A stretch of 34,632 nt of DNA from Eubacteriales bacterium (lineage in GTDB: Bacteria; Bacillota; Clostridia; Christensenellales; Aristaeellaceae), in NCBI GenBank assembly GCA_028701335.1, contig JAQVQY010000004.1, positions 12,037 to 46,668 on the forward strand. Reading direction: 5' to 3'. Position numbers and translations under genes: made by a program. The notes under the pieces are model-generated. The model was not told the DNA's origin. It saw only the letters and a list, made by a program, of their open reading frames with translations, and searched no databases. Positions 7,262 to 14,919 of this stretch are shown here, one piece after another. Every line of letters begins with the position of its first letter. Position 1 is the first letter of the stretch.

Positions 7262-9595
7262 TTAGCCCCGCCTCACCTTCCGGCGGACGCGCCCCCACAA
7301 GCCCTTCACCCCCCGCCTGAGATACCCGCCCAGTGGCCTGACAGCCCTGCTGATCGCCAGGCGCGCCTTGTGCCAGGGCTTGAGCGTCTGCCAGGCAGCG
7401 CGGTACTGGATGCGGGCGAGGGCGAGGCTGTCGCGATCGGGGGTGACCCGGCCATATTTGAGCGCGCTGTGGGCGCGGGCCAGGGCCATGAGGCCGGCGT
7501 CATCCGGATCGGTCCTGGACACATAGGAGATGGCGGTCTCCTGGGGCAGGATGCCCCGGCCCTGGGCTTTTAGCGTTGTGAGCAGCGCCTGCCAGAGGAT
7601 GGCGAAGGCTCCGCCGGGGTCTTTAAGTTTTGCAGCGCGGCGTTCCGGCTCCTCTTCCTTCACGCGCCAGATAAGGAGGCCCAGCAGCAGAAGCACAAGC
7701 AGCAGCCACCAAGGGAAGGGGTCATTCTCGTCATCCTGATCACCCTGCTGGGAGGTCTCCCCGGGGGCCGGAGTGGTGGTGGGCTCGGGCTCGCCCGGGG
7801 CGGGGGAGGGGCTGGGGCTCTCCTCGGGGCCTTCTTCCGGGCCCGGGGTGGGCTCAGGGGAAGGGGAGGGGCTGGGTGAGGGTTCGGGGCTTGGGGGCGG
7901 GCTTTGGGGCGGGGACTCGCCATCGCCATCGCCGTCCGAGGCGGTGGCGTCAAAGGTGACCCAGCCCAGGCCCTGGATGTAAATCTCCGTCCAGGCGTGG
8001 GCGTTGCGTGCGGTAAGCGTGATGGACTCCGCCCCCTGGGGATCGGCCAGGAAGCCCTCAACATACCTGGCGGGCAGGCCCAGGGAGCGGCTTAGCACCG
8101 TCATGGCGGTGGCGAAATAGGTGCAGTAGCCCTCCCTTATGTCAAAGAGGAAGTGGGAGGCGAAGTCCAGGGTGGGCGGTGCGTCCGGCACGTCCAGGGT
8201 GTAACGGAAGTTGGACTTCAGGTAGTTCATCAGCGCCACGCCCTGCTGGTAGGGGTCATGGATACTGCCCGCCACCTCCCGGGCCAGGGCATCGATGATG
8301 CCGCCGGGCTCCAGGTGGTCGGGTAGCCTGGTGTAGTCCTCCAGGATGTCCCCATAATCCGGGTCAGCATAGCCCCGGAAGCGCTCGGCCAGCCCGTCCA
8401 TATAGGCTGTGCCCGCCACATAACTTTCAAAGCCCGCGGTGTAGCTGTCCCCCTGCCTTAGGTCCCGGGTGATGAACAGCTCGGATGAGGCGTTGAAATA
8501 GGGCACCATCCCCTCTCCGGGTGCCAAGGCCCTTAAGCGCTGGGGCACAAAGAGGGTGGAGGGCATGGTGTCCAGGATCTCAACGGCAACTTCCAGCGGC
8601 TGCCCGCGCTCGCCGGCGGGCAGGTCCTCATCAAGCAGCGCGGATTTCAGCCCCGCAAAGCGCACCGACTGGAAGCCGTAGCGCTCGTTGGACAGGGTGT
8701 CAAACCAGGCCCGGCCGTTATAAAAGTCAAGGGCGGTACCCCGTAGGTAGGTCTTCTCCGGGGCATGCACGGCCATCAGCGGGCTGTCGGGGATCAGGGG
8801 CTTGCCGCCCAGACCTTCGTCCCCCATGGGCTGGTAGCCCTGGGAGGAAAGGGAGAACATGCGCCTGGAATCGGTGAAGAAGAAATAGTCCTCAACGGCC
8901 TGCCTCAAGCGGTCCGCCATCTGTTCCAACTGGGGCACTGTCTGCCGGGCGGCGGGGGTGAGCCAGGAGGCCAGCAGCGCCAGTATCAGCGCCAGGGCCA
9001 GGGCCTTCATTCCCCGGATTCTTTTGGGTTTGTTCTCCGGCACCGTAAGGGCGGCCTTGGCCTCCGCCGGATGCCCGTGGGCATACAGGAGCGGCAGGGA
9101 CAGCACCGCCGGGAAATACAGCGACAGGTCCTCCCTTGCGCCCGCGAACCAGAACATGAGCAGCGGCGCTGTGACCAGCGGCAGGGAAAAGGCCGGGTCC
9201 CCGTCCATAAGCAGCCGGGCGTAGAGCGCCAGAAGCAATAGCGTCATCGGGATCAGCGCGTCCAGATACCAGCGGGAGGCCTCCAGGGGCGCGGCGCCCG
9301 AGGCCAGCGTCCAGATGAAGTTAACGGCCCGGGCCGCAAGCGAGCCCGGAAAAAAGAAGGCGGGCAGAATAAGCGCGGCCAGAAGGCCCCCTGCCGCCAG
9401 CAGCCGCGCCGGCGGCCTAAGCCTTGAGAACAGCGCCAGCACCAGCGCCCAGACAAGGGCACACAGCAGGGCCCAGAGGTCCTCCGGCATCGCGTCCAGC
9501 AGCGCCAGCACCGGCCTTGAGAGCGCCCAGGCAATCAGCGCCGTCAGCAAAAAGCGCCCCAGCTCAGCCCTTATGAACTCACGCAGGCGTGACAT
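7262..9595 (-). CDS. Membrane transglutaminase-like protein (TgpA type, with DUF4129 tail)
   Basis: This 777-residue protein starts with several hydrophobic segments (within about residues 1-205), then has an extracytoplasmic region with a transglutaminase core. The likely catalytic triad is Cys491 (in REGYCTYFATAM), His533 (in NAHAWTEIY) and Asp549 (in WVTFDAT). A Pro/Ser/Glu/Gly linker (about 553-628) leads to one more membrane helix (about 629-645) and a cytoplasmic DUF4129-like tail ending in a strongly basic sequence. The family is known for this topology; the substrate is usually unknown, and protein crosslinking or peptidase-like activity is possible. The start overlaps the DUF58 gene by 17 bases and is preceded by GGTGGAGG at good spacing, so translation is probably coupled. 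MoxR - DUF58 - transglutaminase is a common conserved trio. The 3' end of this gene exists a second time, decayed, at 6362-6545. Confidence 0.9.
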   Translation of the reverse strand: MSRLREFIRAELGRFLLTALIAWALSRPVLALLDAMPEDLWALLCALVWALVLALFSRLRPPARLLAAGGLLAALILPAFFFPGSLAARAVNFIWTLASGAAPLEASRWYLDALIPMTLLLLALYARLLMDGDPAFSLPLVTAPLLMFWFAGAREDLSLYFPAVLSLPLLYAHGHPAEAKAALTVPENKPKRIRGMKALALALILALLASWLTPAARQTVPQLEQMADRLRQAVEDYFFFTDSRRMFSLSSQGYQPMGDEGLGGKPLIPDSPLMAVHAPEKTYLRGTALDFYNGRAWFDTLSNERYGFQSVRFAGLKSALLDEDLPAGERGQPLEVAVEILDTMPSTLFVPQRLRALAPGEGMVPYFNASSELFITRDLRQGDSYTAGFESYVAGTAYMDGLAERFRGYADPDYGDILEDYTRLPDHLEPGGIIDALAREVAGSIHDPYQQGVALMNYLKSNFRYTLDVPDAPPTLDFASHFLFDIREGYCTYFATAMTVLSRSLGLPARYVEGFLADPQGAESITLTARNAHAWTEIYIQGLGWVTFDATASDGDGDGESPPQSPPPSPEPSPSPSPSPEPTPGPEEGPEESPSPSPAPGEPEPTTTPAPGETSQQGDQDDENDPFPWWLLLVLLLLGLLIWRVKEEEPERRAAKLKDPGGAFAILWQALLTTLKAQGRGILPQETAISYVSRTDPDDAGLMALARAHSALKYGRVTPDRDSLALARIQYRAAWQTLKPWHKARLAISRAVRPLGGYLRRGVKGLWGRVRRKVRRG

Positions 9596-10730
9596 AGCAC
9601 ACCTCCACCAGGTTCTGCTGGAGCAGGGCGATATAGGGGCTGTATTCCGGGGCGTTGATGGTGAATGTGATTAAATAAAAGCGTACGTTGGGGCCGGAGG
9701 CACGGATGTTTTTGACCCCTTCGGCCACCGCGGCGTCAAGGCGTGTGGTGATAACGATGGTGGCCCCGGTGCGGCGCATGCGGCGCAGCTCCAGGTTTAA
9801 TACCCTTTCAAACGCCACCCCGCCGCTGAAGGACTGGCCGGCCAGCTCTTCCTTGAGCATATTCAGAGCGCCCTGCCGGTCGGCGTGGAACTCGCTCTGC
9901 CGCTCCCCATACAGGGGCACCCGTACGGGCTGGCCAGATGACATCTGCATGGCGGCCACCGACAGCGCCGTTTCCGCCAGCGTGTCGACCAGGCGGGCGC
10001 GGCCGTCCACCTTGCCTTCCCCGCCCTGGGGGGCTGTGCAGTCAAGCAGAATCAGGGTGTCCGGCGGCTCCGGGATCTCAAAGCGGCGCACGATCAGCTC
10101 CCGGCTGCGGGCGGACAGTTTCCAGTGGATGCGCTTGAAGGGGTCGCCCAGCCGGTAGTTGCGGGTGTCCTCGGGGGAGGTCACATCCTCTCCGCTCCTG
10201 CCCGGCAGCGCCCGGCCGTCGTCCATGCGGGCAAAATCCAGGGGCAGCACGTCAAAGCGCCGGGGCAGCACCAGGGCCTCCGGCAGGGGCTCCCTGACCT
10301 TTACCTTAAGCCTCAGGAGGCCGAAAAAATCCTGCAGGAACACCTTCCCCGCCCCCACGGGCCAGACGCCCACATGGGGGAAGCGCAGGGAAAAGGCGGC
10401 GCTCTCTTCCCTCATAAACCCCGCCTGCATCACGGCGTCCGCCTGGCCCTCAGGCAGCCTGAGCGGCAGGCGCACGGGGCCGATGGGCAGGGGGCTTTTC
10501 AGTTGAATGGTCACATGGAGCTTGCCGCCGTCCCCCCGCTCCAGCGTCTGGCTGTCCAGGCGCTGGGCAAAAGTGAGGGTATATCTGGCGGCGAAAAGGC
10601 TGATGACGGCATAGGCAAGCATCATGATCAGCGCCCAGGACACAAAATAAAAAACAGGCCCGCCCAGGGACAGGGCGGACAGGCCGGTGACCCCCAGCAC
10701 GCTTAAAACCGCCAGCAGGCGCCCGGTCAT
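9579..10730 (-). CDS. DUF58 protein (vWA-like), membrane anchored
   Basis: The product has 383 residues. Two hydrophobic segments near the N-terminus (about 5-20 and 25-48) form a membrane hairpin, followed by a soluble region. The DUF58 signature is clear: GDPFKRIHWKLSARSRELIVRRFE carries the family's G-D-x-x-[KR]-x-I-x-W-[KR] core, and the downstream segment (LILLDCTAPQG) fits the start of a von Willebrand A-like fold with an acidic metal-site residue. DUF58 proteins pair with MoxR ATPases, which are thought to act as chaperones or switches for the vWA partner. The gene overlaps moxR by four bases (ATGA) and the transglutaminase gene by 17 bases, so the three are almost certainly one operon. 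The exact role is not known. Confidence 0.9.
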   Translation of the reverse strand: MTGRLLAVLSVLGVTGLSALSLGGPVFYFVSWALIMMLAYAVISLFAARYTLTFAQRLDSQTLERGDGGKLHVTIQLKSPLPIGPVRLPLRLPEGQADAVMQAGFMREESAAFSLRFPHVGVWPVGAGKVFLQDFFGLLRLKVKVREPLPEALVLPRRFDVLPLDFARMDDGRALPGRSGEDVTSPEDTRNYRLGDPFKRIHWKLSARSRELIVRRFEIPEPPDTLILLDCTAPQGGEGKVDGRARLVDTLAETALSVAAMQMSSGQPVRVPLYGERQSEFHADRQGALNMLKEELAGQSFSGGVAFERVLNLELRRMRRTGATIVITTRLDAAVAEGVKNIRASGPNVRFYLITFTINAPEYSPYIALLQQNLVEVCYVTPA

Positions 10731-11677
10731 CCCTTGGCGCCCGGCACCGGCAAGGTGTCGATGATGTGCTTGAGCACTTCCTCCGCCGACACGCCTTTCA
10801 TTCGCGCTTCCGAGGTGAGGATAAGCCGGTGGGAGAGCACCGGCAAAGCCATCTGCCTGACATCGTCCGGCAGGATATACTCCCGGCCAAAGAGCATCGC
10901 CACAGCCTGGGCTGCGCGGATCAATGCAATGGCGCCCCTGGGGGACACGCCCAATTGAAGGGCAGGGTGGCTCCTGGTGGCGGCGGCGATGGTGGCCACG
11001 TAGCTGCGCACTTCCCGGCTGCAGTACACCGTGCCCACAGCGCCCTGAAGGGCGATGATCTCATCCGTGCCGCACACGGACTGGAGGGTTTTCAGTGGCG
11101 ACTCGGTGCCGGAAAAGCGGTCCAGCACGTCCATCTCCTCCTCAATGGAGGGGTAGCCGATGCGCACACGCAGGAAAAACCGGTCCATCTGCGCTTCCGG
11201 CAGGGGATAGGTGCCCACAAAGTCGATGGGGTTCTGCGTGGCCAAAACCATAAAGGGCTGGGGCAGCTGGCGGGTCACGCCGTCCACCGTCACCTGGGCC
11301 TCCTCCATCACCTCAAGCAAACTGGACTGGGTCTTGGGGGAGGTGCGGTTGATCTCGTCGGCCAGGAGGATCTGGGTCATCACCACGCCGGGCTTGAACT
11401 CCATATCCCCCGTCTGCATGTTGTACATGGTAAAGCCCGTCACGTCAGAGGGCGTTACATCGGGTGTAAACTGGATGCGCTTGAACGAACAGTCCAGCGA
11501 GCGGGCCAGGGCCGCGGCCAGCGTGGTTTTGCCCACGCCGGGCACGTCTTCAATCAGCACATGGCCCTTGCAGATGAGCGCGATGAGCGCCTGCTCAATG
11601 GCCTCGTCCTTGCCCACGATGACGCGGCGCACGTTGTTCTTCAGCGCGAATACCAGGTTTCGGGGGTCTATTGTCAT
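10727..11677 (-). CDS. MoxR-family AAA+ ATPase
   Basis: Starting at the ATG at 11677 the protein has 316 residues, the usual size for MoxR. An ATG-less upstream extension is open but lacks a ribosome binding site, whereas 11677 has AAAGGA at good spacing and sits just behind a strong promoter. Walker A is EDVPGVGKTT (GKT at residues 49-51), Walker B is ILLADEINR (about 103-111), sensor 1 is ATQNP, and the family motif YPLPEAQMDRFF follows. A lid domain makes up the C-terminal third (RGAIALIRAAQAVA and later). MoxR ATPases assist folding or metal insertion of vWA-domain partners; the partner here is presumably the DUF58 protein encoded next. It is the first gene of the operon. Confidence 0.93.
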   Translation of the reverse strand: MTIDPRNLVFALKNNVRRVIVGKDEAIEQALIALICKGHVLIEDVPGVGKTTLAAALARSLDCSFKRIQFTPDVTPSDVTGFTMYNMQTGDMEFKPGVVMTQILLADEINRTSPKTQSSLLEVMEEAQVTVDGVTRQLPQPFMVLATQNPIDFVGTYPLPEAQMDRFFLRVRIGYPSIEEEMDVLDRFSGTESPLKTLQSVCGTDEIIALQGAVGTVYCSREVRSYVATIAAATRSHPALQLGVSPRGAIALIRAAQAVAMLFGREYILPDDVRQMALPVLSHRLILTSEARMKGVSAEEVLKHIIDTLPVPGAKG

Positions 11678-11726
11678 GGGGATTCCTTTCGCTTTTCGGC
11701 CAGGCTTTTCCCGGCGCGGCGTCCCC

Positions 11727-11755
11727 ATTATACGGGGCGATAGGAAGATTTGCAA
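11727..11755 (-). promoter_or_regulatory. Promoter of the moxR operon
   Basis: On the minus strand TTGCAA (11750-11755) is followed after exactly 17 bases by a perfect TATAAT (11727-11732). The moxR start is 50 bases further on. Confidence 0.8.
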
Positions 11756-11780
11756 TTGTTTCGTAAAGAATGCGAAACAA
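11756..11780. promoter_or_regulatory. Inverted repeat touching the moxR -35 box, candidate operator
   Basis: Arms TTGTTTCG (11756-11763) and CGAAACAA (11773-11780) are perfect 8-bp complements around a 9-base centre. The element begins at the base next to the -35 box, a position suited to a regulator that recruits or blocks RNA polymerase. It lacks a T-run and is not a terminator. Confidence 0.5.
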
Positions 11781-11845
11781 ATGGGGCCATTCTGCATGCC
11801 CCCAAACATGGTTCCTGTATCGCTTGCCCAATCAGAAGGGCTGGG

Positions 11846-12730
11846 TCAACGCTTTTGAGCCCGTTCCCTGGCCTTGAAATTCTGGCGGATATAGCCCGCG
11901 GCCAGGAAGAGGATGATCAATGTCATCACCACGGAGGCGGCCGAGGCGTAGCCCACTTTGAACATGTTCACGCCGTTATGGTAGATGTATTGGGTGATGG
12001 TGGCGGTGGTGTTGGCCGGGCCGCCTTTGGTGAGGATGTTCACCTTGTCAAAGAGGCGGAAGGTGTCGATGACCCGCAGCAGCGTCACCATCACCACGTT
12101 GTGGAAAATATTGGGCATGGTGACATAGTGGAACTGCGCCCATTTGCCCGCGCCGTCGATGGACGCGGCCTCATACTGCCCCTGGGGGATGCCCTGCATG
12201 GCGGCATAAAGCAAAAGGAAGGCAAAAGGCGTGTACTGCCAGATATCGATCACCAGGATGGCGTAAAAGGCGGTGTTCACATCTGTCAGCCAGCTGACCG
12301 GCCCAAGGCCAAACAGCCCCAGAAGGCTGTTGATGAGGCCATAGTTGTTGGACAGCATGATCTGCCAGATGAGCGCCACCGTAACCGGCGGCAGGAGGGT
12401 GGGCAGAAGCGTCACGGTGCGCAGCACTTCCTGCCCGCGCTTAAAGCTCTTCACCAGCACCGCCACCATCAGGCCCAGCGTTACCTCAAAGAGCACCGCC
12501 AGGGCGGTGAAGCGCAGGGTGTTGCCCAGGGCCTGCATGAAATACCGGTCCTTGAAAAGCTTGATGTAGTTGTCAAACAGGACAAACTGGGGCGGCCTGG
12601 TGGAGAGGTAATAATAGTCCGTCAGGCTGTACCAGAGGATAAAGAGCAGCGGAAACACGCTCAGCACCGTCAGGACCAGCATGGCGGGCGAGCTCATCAG
12701 GTAGGCGTAAAGGGTGTTGTTCTTTTTCAA
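11846..12730 (-). CDS. Sugar ABC transporter permease, MalF/UgpA type
   Basis: This is an integral membrane permease of the carbohydrate-uptake-1 type with about six hydrophobic segments. The family's EAA loop, which docks the ATPase, is visible as YEAASIDGAGKWAQFHYVTMP. I place the start at the TTG at 12730: it is preceded by CGGAG with 8-base spacing and gives an N-terminus MKKNNTLYAYLMSSPAMLVL, 294 residues, normal for the family. An upstream ATG at 12784 would add 18 residues but has no ribosome binding site. The binding-protein gene ends 66 bases upstream of this start (12 upstream of the alternative). With the second permease and binding protein it forms an importer; no ATPase gene lies nearby, so a shared MsmK/MalK-like ATPase elsewhere is probably used. 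The sugar is unknown. Confidence 0.9.
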   Translation of the reverse strand: MKKNNTLYAYLMSSPAMLVLTVLSVFPLLFILWYSLTDYYYLSTRPPQFVLFDNYIKLFKDRYFMQALGNTLRFTALAVLFEVTLGLMVAVLVKSFKRGQEVLRTVTLLPTLLPPVTVALIWQIMLSNNYGLINSLLGLFGLGPVSWLTDVNTAFYAILVIDIWQYTPFAFLLLYAAMQGIPQGQYEAASIDGAGKWAQFHYVTMPNIFHNVVMVTLLRVIDTFRLFDKVNILTKGGPANTTATITQYIYHNGVNMFKVGYASAASVVMTLIILFLAAGYIRQNFKARERAQKR

Positions 12731-12796
12731 GCTGATTCTCCGGAATCGGGGCGCCGGGCCCTTCATTGAAAAGGGCGCCGGCATCCCCCGGGCAAA

Positions 12797-14011
12797 TTAT
12801 TTTACGATGTCTTCAATGGCGGCCTTGGCGTCTGCCAGCGCGTCATCCACGGACTTGATGCCGGAGATGGCGTTGGAGAGCTCGATGCCAAAGACGTTCT
12901 CAATGTCTCCCCACAGGGGCGTGCGCGGCCGCTCGCGGGAGGCCTCGGTGGCCGCCAGCAGGGTGGCGTAGAAGGGATACTCCTTGGAGAGGTCCGGGTC
13001 GGTAAACACGCTGGTGCGGGTGGGGACGGCGCCTGAGGGCGCCGCGGCCCGCTGGGTTTCAGCGCTGGTAAGGAAGGTGAGCAGCTTCACGGCAAGCTCC
13101 GGGTTCCGGGTGTTTTTGGGCACGCCCATGAGCCAGTTGCCGATCATGCCGGCGGGGTTCTCAGGAGAGTCGGCGTTCACCTTGCCGGGGATCTTGGCGT
13201 AGCCGGCGGTGGAGGCTTTGCCCGAAATGTACCAGCTGGGCCAGCCCAGGCTCATGGCGGCTTTGCCATCGGCCACGGAGGAGACGATGTCGTTTTTCTC
13301 GTAGTTGGCGCCGTTCTCCAGCAGCTGGATGTAGAGGTTCAGGGCGTCTTTGGCTTCCTGGGAGTCCACGATGACGTTCCAATCGGCGTCAAACACATCG
13401 CCGCCATAGGCCCACAAGACGGGCATGAAGTCCCCCACGATGGGGTTGCCCTGCTGGCCGCGGATGACGTAGCCCACCTTGCCGTCCTTGCCGTTGACGG
13501 CCTTGGCGATGTCCAGCGCGCCCTGCCAGGAATCAGGCACCTGGGCGTCAACAGACGCCAGCACATCGGCGTTGTAGAAAAGCAGCGTCACGTTGCCGGA
13601 AAAGGGTAGGGCGAAGGTGTCGCCGGCGCCGTAGGGGGCCTTGCCCAGCGCCAGGGAGGTGGGGACAAAGTCCGCGTCATCCGCGTAGCCCTGCTCCGTG
13701 AGGTTCAAGAGCATGCCGGCTTCGGTCACCTCCGGCATCCAGGGGTCGTCCAGCATCACGATGTCATAGGCGCCGGCCGCGTTGCGGCTGTCCAGGGCGA
13801 TTTTCTGCTTCAGGTCTGGGTTTTCAAGGCCAAGCACTTCAATGACGCAGTTGTTTTCCTGCTCGAACTGGGCTTTCACGGCGTTGATCACGTCTACATG
13901 GCTGCCGCCGCGGGCGGCGATAACCAGCTTGGCGGGTTGTTCAGCCAGGGCGGCGGAGGCCAGAGCGCCCACCATCACCAGGGCCAGGAGAAGGGACAAA
14001 GCTTTCTTCAT
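12797..14011 (-). CDS. Extracellular sugar-binding protein of the ABC importer
   Basis: The product has 404 residues and belongs to the family 1 solute-binding proteins. A Sec signal peptide is clear: MKKALSLLLALVMVGALASA with a likely cut after ALA at about residue 23. There is no cysteine at or near the cut, so no lipobox is seen, which is unusual for a Gram-positive binding protein. The mature part shows family features such as the early ligand-lobe segment YDIVMLDDPWMPEVTEAGML and the late PKNTRNPELAVKLLTFLTS. The start has AAAGGA about ten bases upstream. It lies between the two permease genes, 22 bases after the MalG-type gene. The ligand cannot be told from the sequence. Confidence 0.9.
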   Translation of the reverse strand: MKKALSLLLALVMVGALASAALAEQPAKLVIAARGGSHVDVINAVKAQFEQENNCVIEVLGLENPDLKQKIALDSRNAAGAYDIVMLDDPWMPEVTEAGMLLNLTEQGYADDADFVPTSLALGKAPYGAGDTFALPFSGNVTLLFYNADVLASVDAQVPDSWQGALDIAKAVNGKDGKVGYVIRGQQGNPIVGDFMPVLWAYGGDVFDADWNVIVDSQEAKDALNLYIQLLENGANYEKNDIVSSVADGKAAMSLGWPSWYISGKASTAGYAKIPGKVNADSPENPAGMIGNWLMGVPKNTRNPELAVKLLTFLTSAETQRAAAPSGAVPTRTSVFTDPDLSKEYPFYATLLAATEASRERPRTPLWGDIENVFGIELSNAISGIKSVDDALADAKAAIEDIVK

Positions 14012-14033
14012 GGTTTAATCCTTTCTGTGTCGT

Positions 14034-14870
14034 TTATTCCTTTACCGCACCGCCGGAAAGCCCGGCGATGAGAAAGTTCTGGGCGAAGATGACAAAAATA
14101 GCGATGGGCACCAGGGACAGGACACCCCCCGCGGCCACGTTGCCCCACTGGGTGAGCTCCTGCTCGGAGTTCAGCGTGGAAAGCGTCAGGGGGATGGTGA
14201 ACTGGCTGGGGCTCTGGACAAAGATGGCGCTGAAGAGATATTCGTTCCAGCTGGTCATGAAGGACAATATGGCCACAGCCGTTAGCCCCGGCAGCACCTG
14301 GGGCAGCACGATCCGGACAAACAGCTGCTGCTCGCTGGCGCCGTCCACCGCCGCGCTCTCTTCCACCTCCTCCGGCAGCGCCTCAAAAAAGGTGATCATA
14401 AACCAGATGATAAAGGGGATGTTGATAAGCAGGTGCGAGAGGATCAGCGGGATCTTGGTGGACAGCAGGCCCGCGTCAGAAAACAGGATGTACAGCGGCA
14501 GGGCAAAAGCGATGGGCGGCAGGATACGCAGCAGAAGCACCCAGAACAGCATGGCCCCCTTCAATTTGAAGCGGAAACGCGCCCGGGCCAGGATGTAGGC
14601 GCAGGCGAGGCCAAAGGCCAGGGACAGCGCTAGGGCCGAAAAAGTGACCGTCAGGCTGTTGATGATGGACTGGCCAAAGGCCTTTGTGGCAAACAGGTCC
14701 ACAAAATGCTCAAAGGAGAAGCTTTTGGGGAAGAGGCTCAGCGCGCCAAAAAGCTCCCCCTTTTCCCTTATGGCCAGGGAGAACATCCAATAGATGGGAA
14801 AAAGCGTCCATATCAGGAACAGGGCCAGGGCCAGGCGCTTAACTGCCCGCCCGGGAAGGGAAAAACGCAA
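14034..14870 (-). CDS. Sugar ABC transporter permease, MalG type
   Basis: This is the second permease of the importer, with six hydrophobic segments and the EAA loop seen as EVEESAAVDGASEQQLFVRIVLP. An upstream TTG at 14891 is open in frame, but a GGAGG lies inside that extension seven bases before a TTG at 14870, so I choose 14870. This gives 278 residues beginning MRFSLPGRAVKRLALALFLI, the normal length and N-terminal form of the family. It is the first of the three transporter genes, 47 bases after the pyruvate kinase stop. No separate strong promoter was found, so the importer may be read from the pyruvate kinase promoter, linking sugar uptake and glycolysis. TTG starts in both permeases may lower their expression relative to the binding protein. 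Confidence 0.9.
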   Translation of the reverse strand: MRFSLPGRAVKRLALALFLIWTLFPIYWMFSLAIREKGELFGALSLFPKSFSFEHFVDLFATKAFGQSIINSLTVTFSALALSLAFGLACAYILARARFRFKLKGAMLFWVLLLRILPPIAFALPLYILFSDAGLLSTKIPLILSHLLINIPFIIWFMITFFEALPEEVEESAAVDGASEQQLFVRIVLPQVLPGLTAVAILSFMTSWNEYLFSAIFVQSPSQFTIPLTLSTLNSEQELTQWGNVAAGGVLSLVPIAIFVIFAQNFLIAGLSGGAVKE

Positions 14871-14895
14871 ACGATTACCTCCAGCACTCAATATG

Positions 14896-14919
14896 AAAAA
14901 CGACGCTATTCGCGCCGTC
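14896..14919 (-). terminator. Possible weak terminator or attenuator
   Basis: On the minus strand, overlapping the pyruvate kinase stop codon, GACGGC and GCGTC can form a short imperfect stem followed by GTTTTTC. The stem is weak and probably allows partial read-through into the transporter genes. Confidence 0.3.

Noticed and set aside
10766-11743. Plus-strand frame of 325 codons opposite moxR
   Set aside because: It is antisense to a conserved ATPase, rich in His, Gly and Gln as expected of a reverse-strand shadow, and lacks a ribosome binding site.
11780-11845. GGGGC...GCCCC hairpin and other short stems past the importer genes as terminator
   Set aside because: Stems are only five base pairs and the following sequence has no proper T-run, so I do not list it as a terminator.
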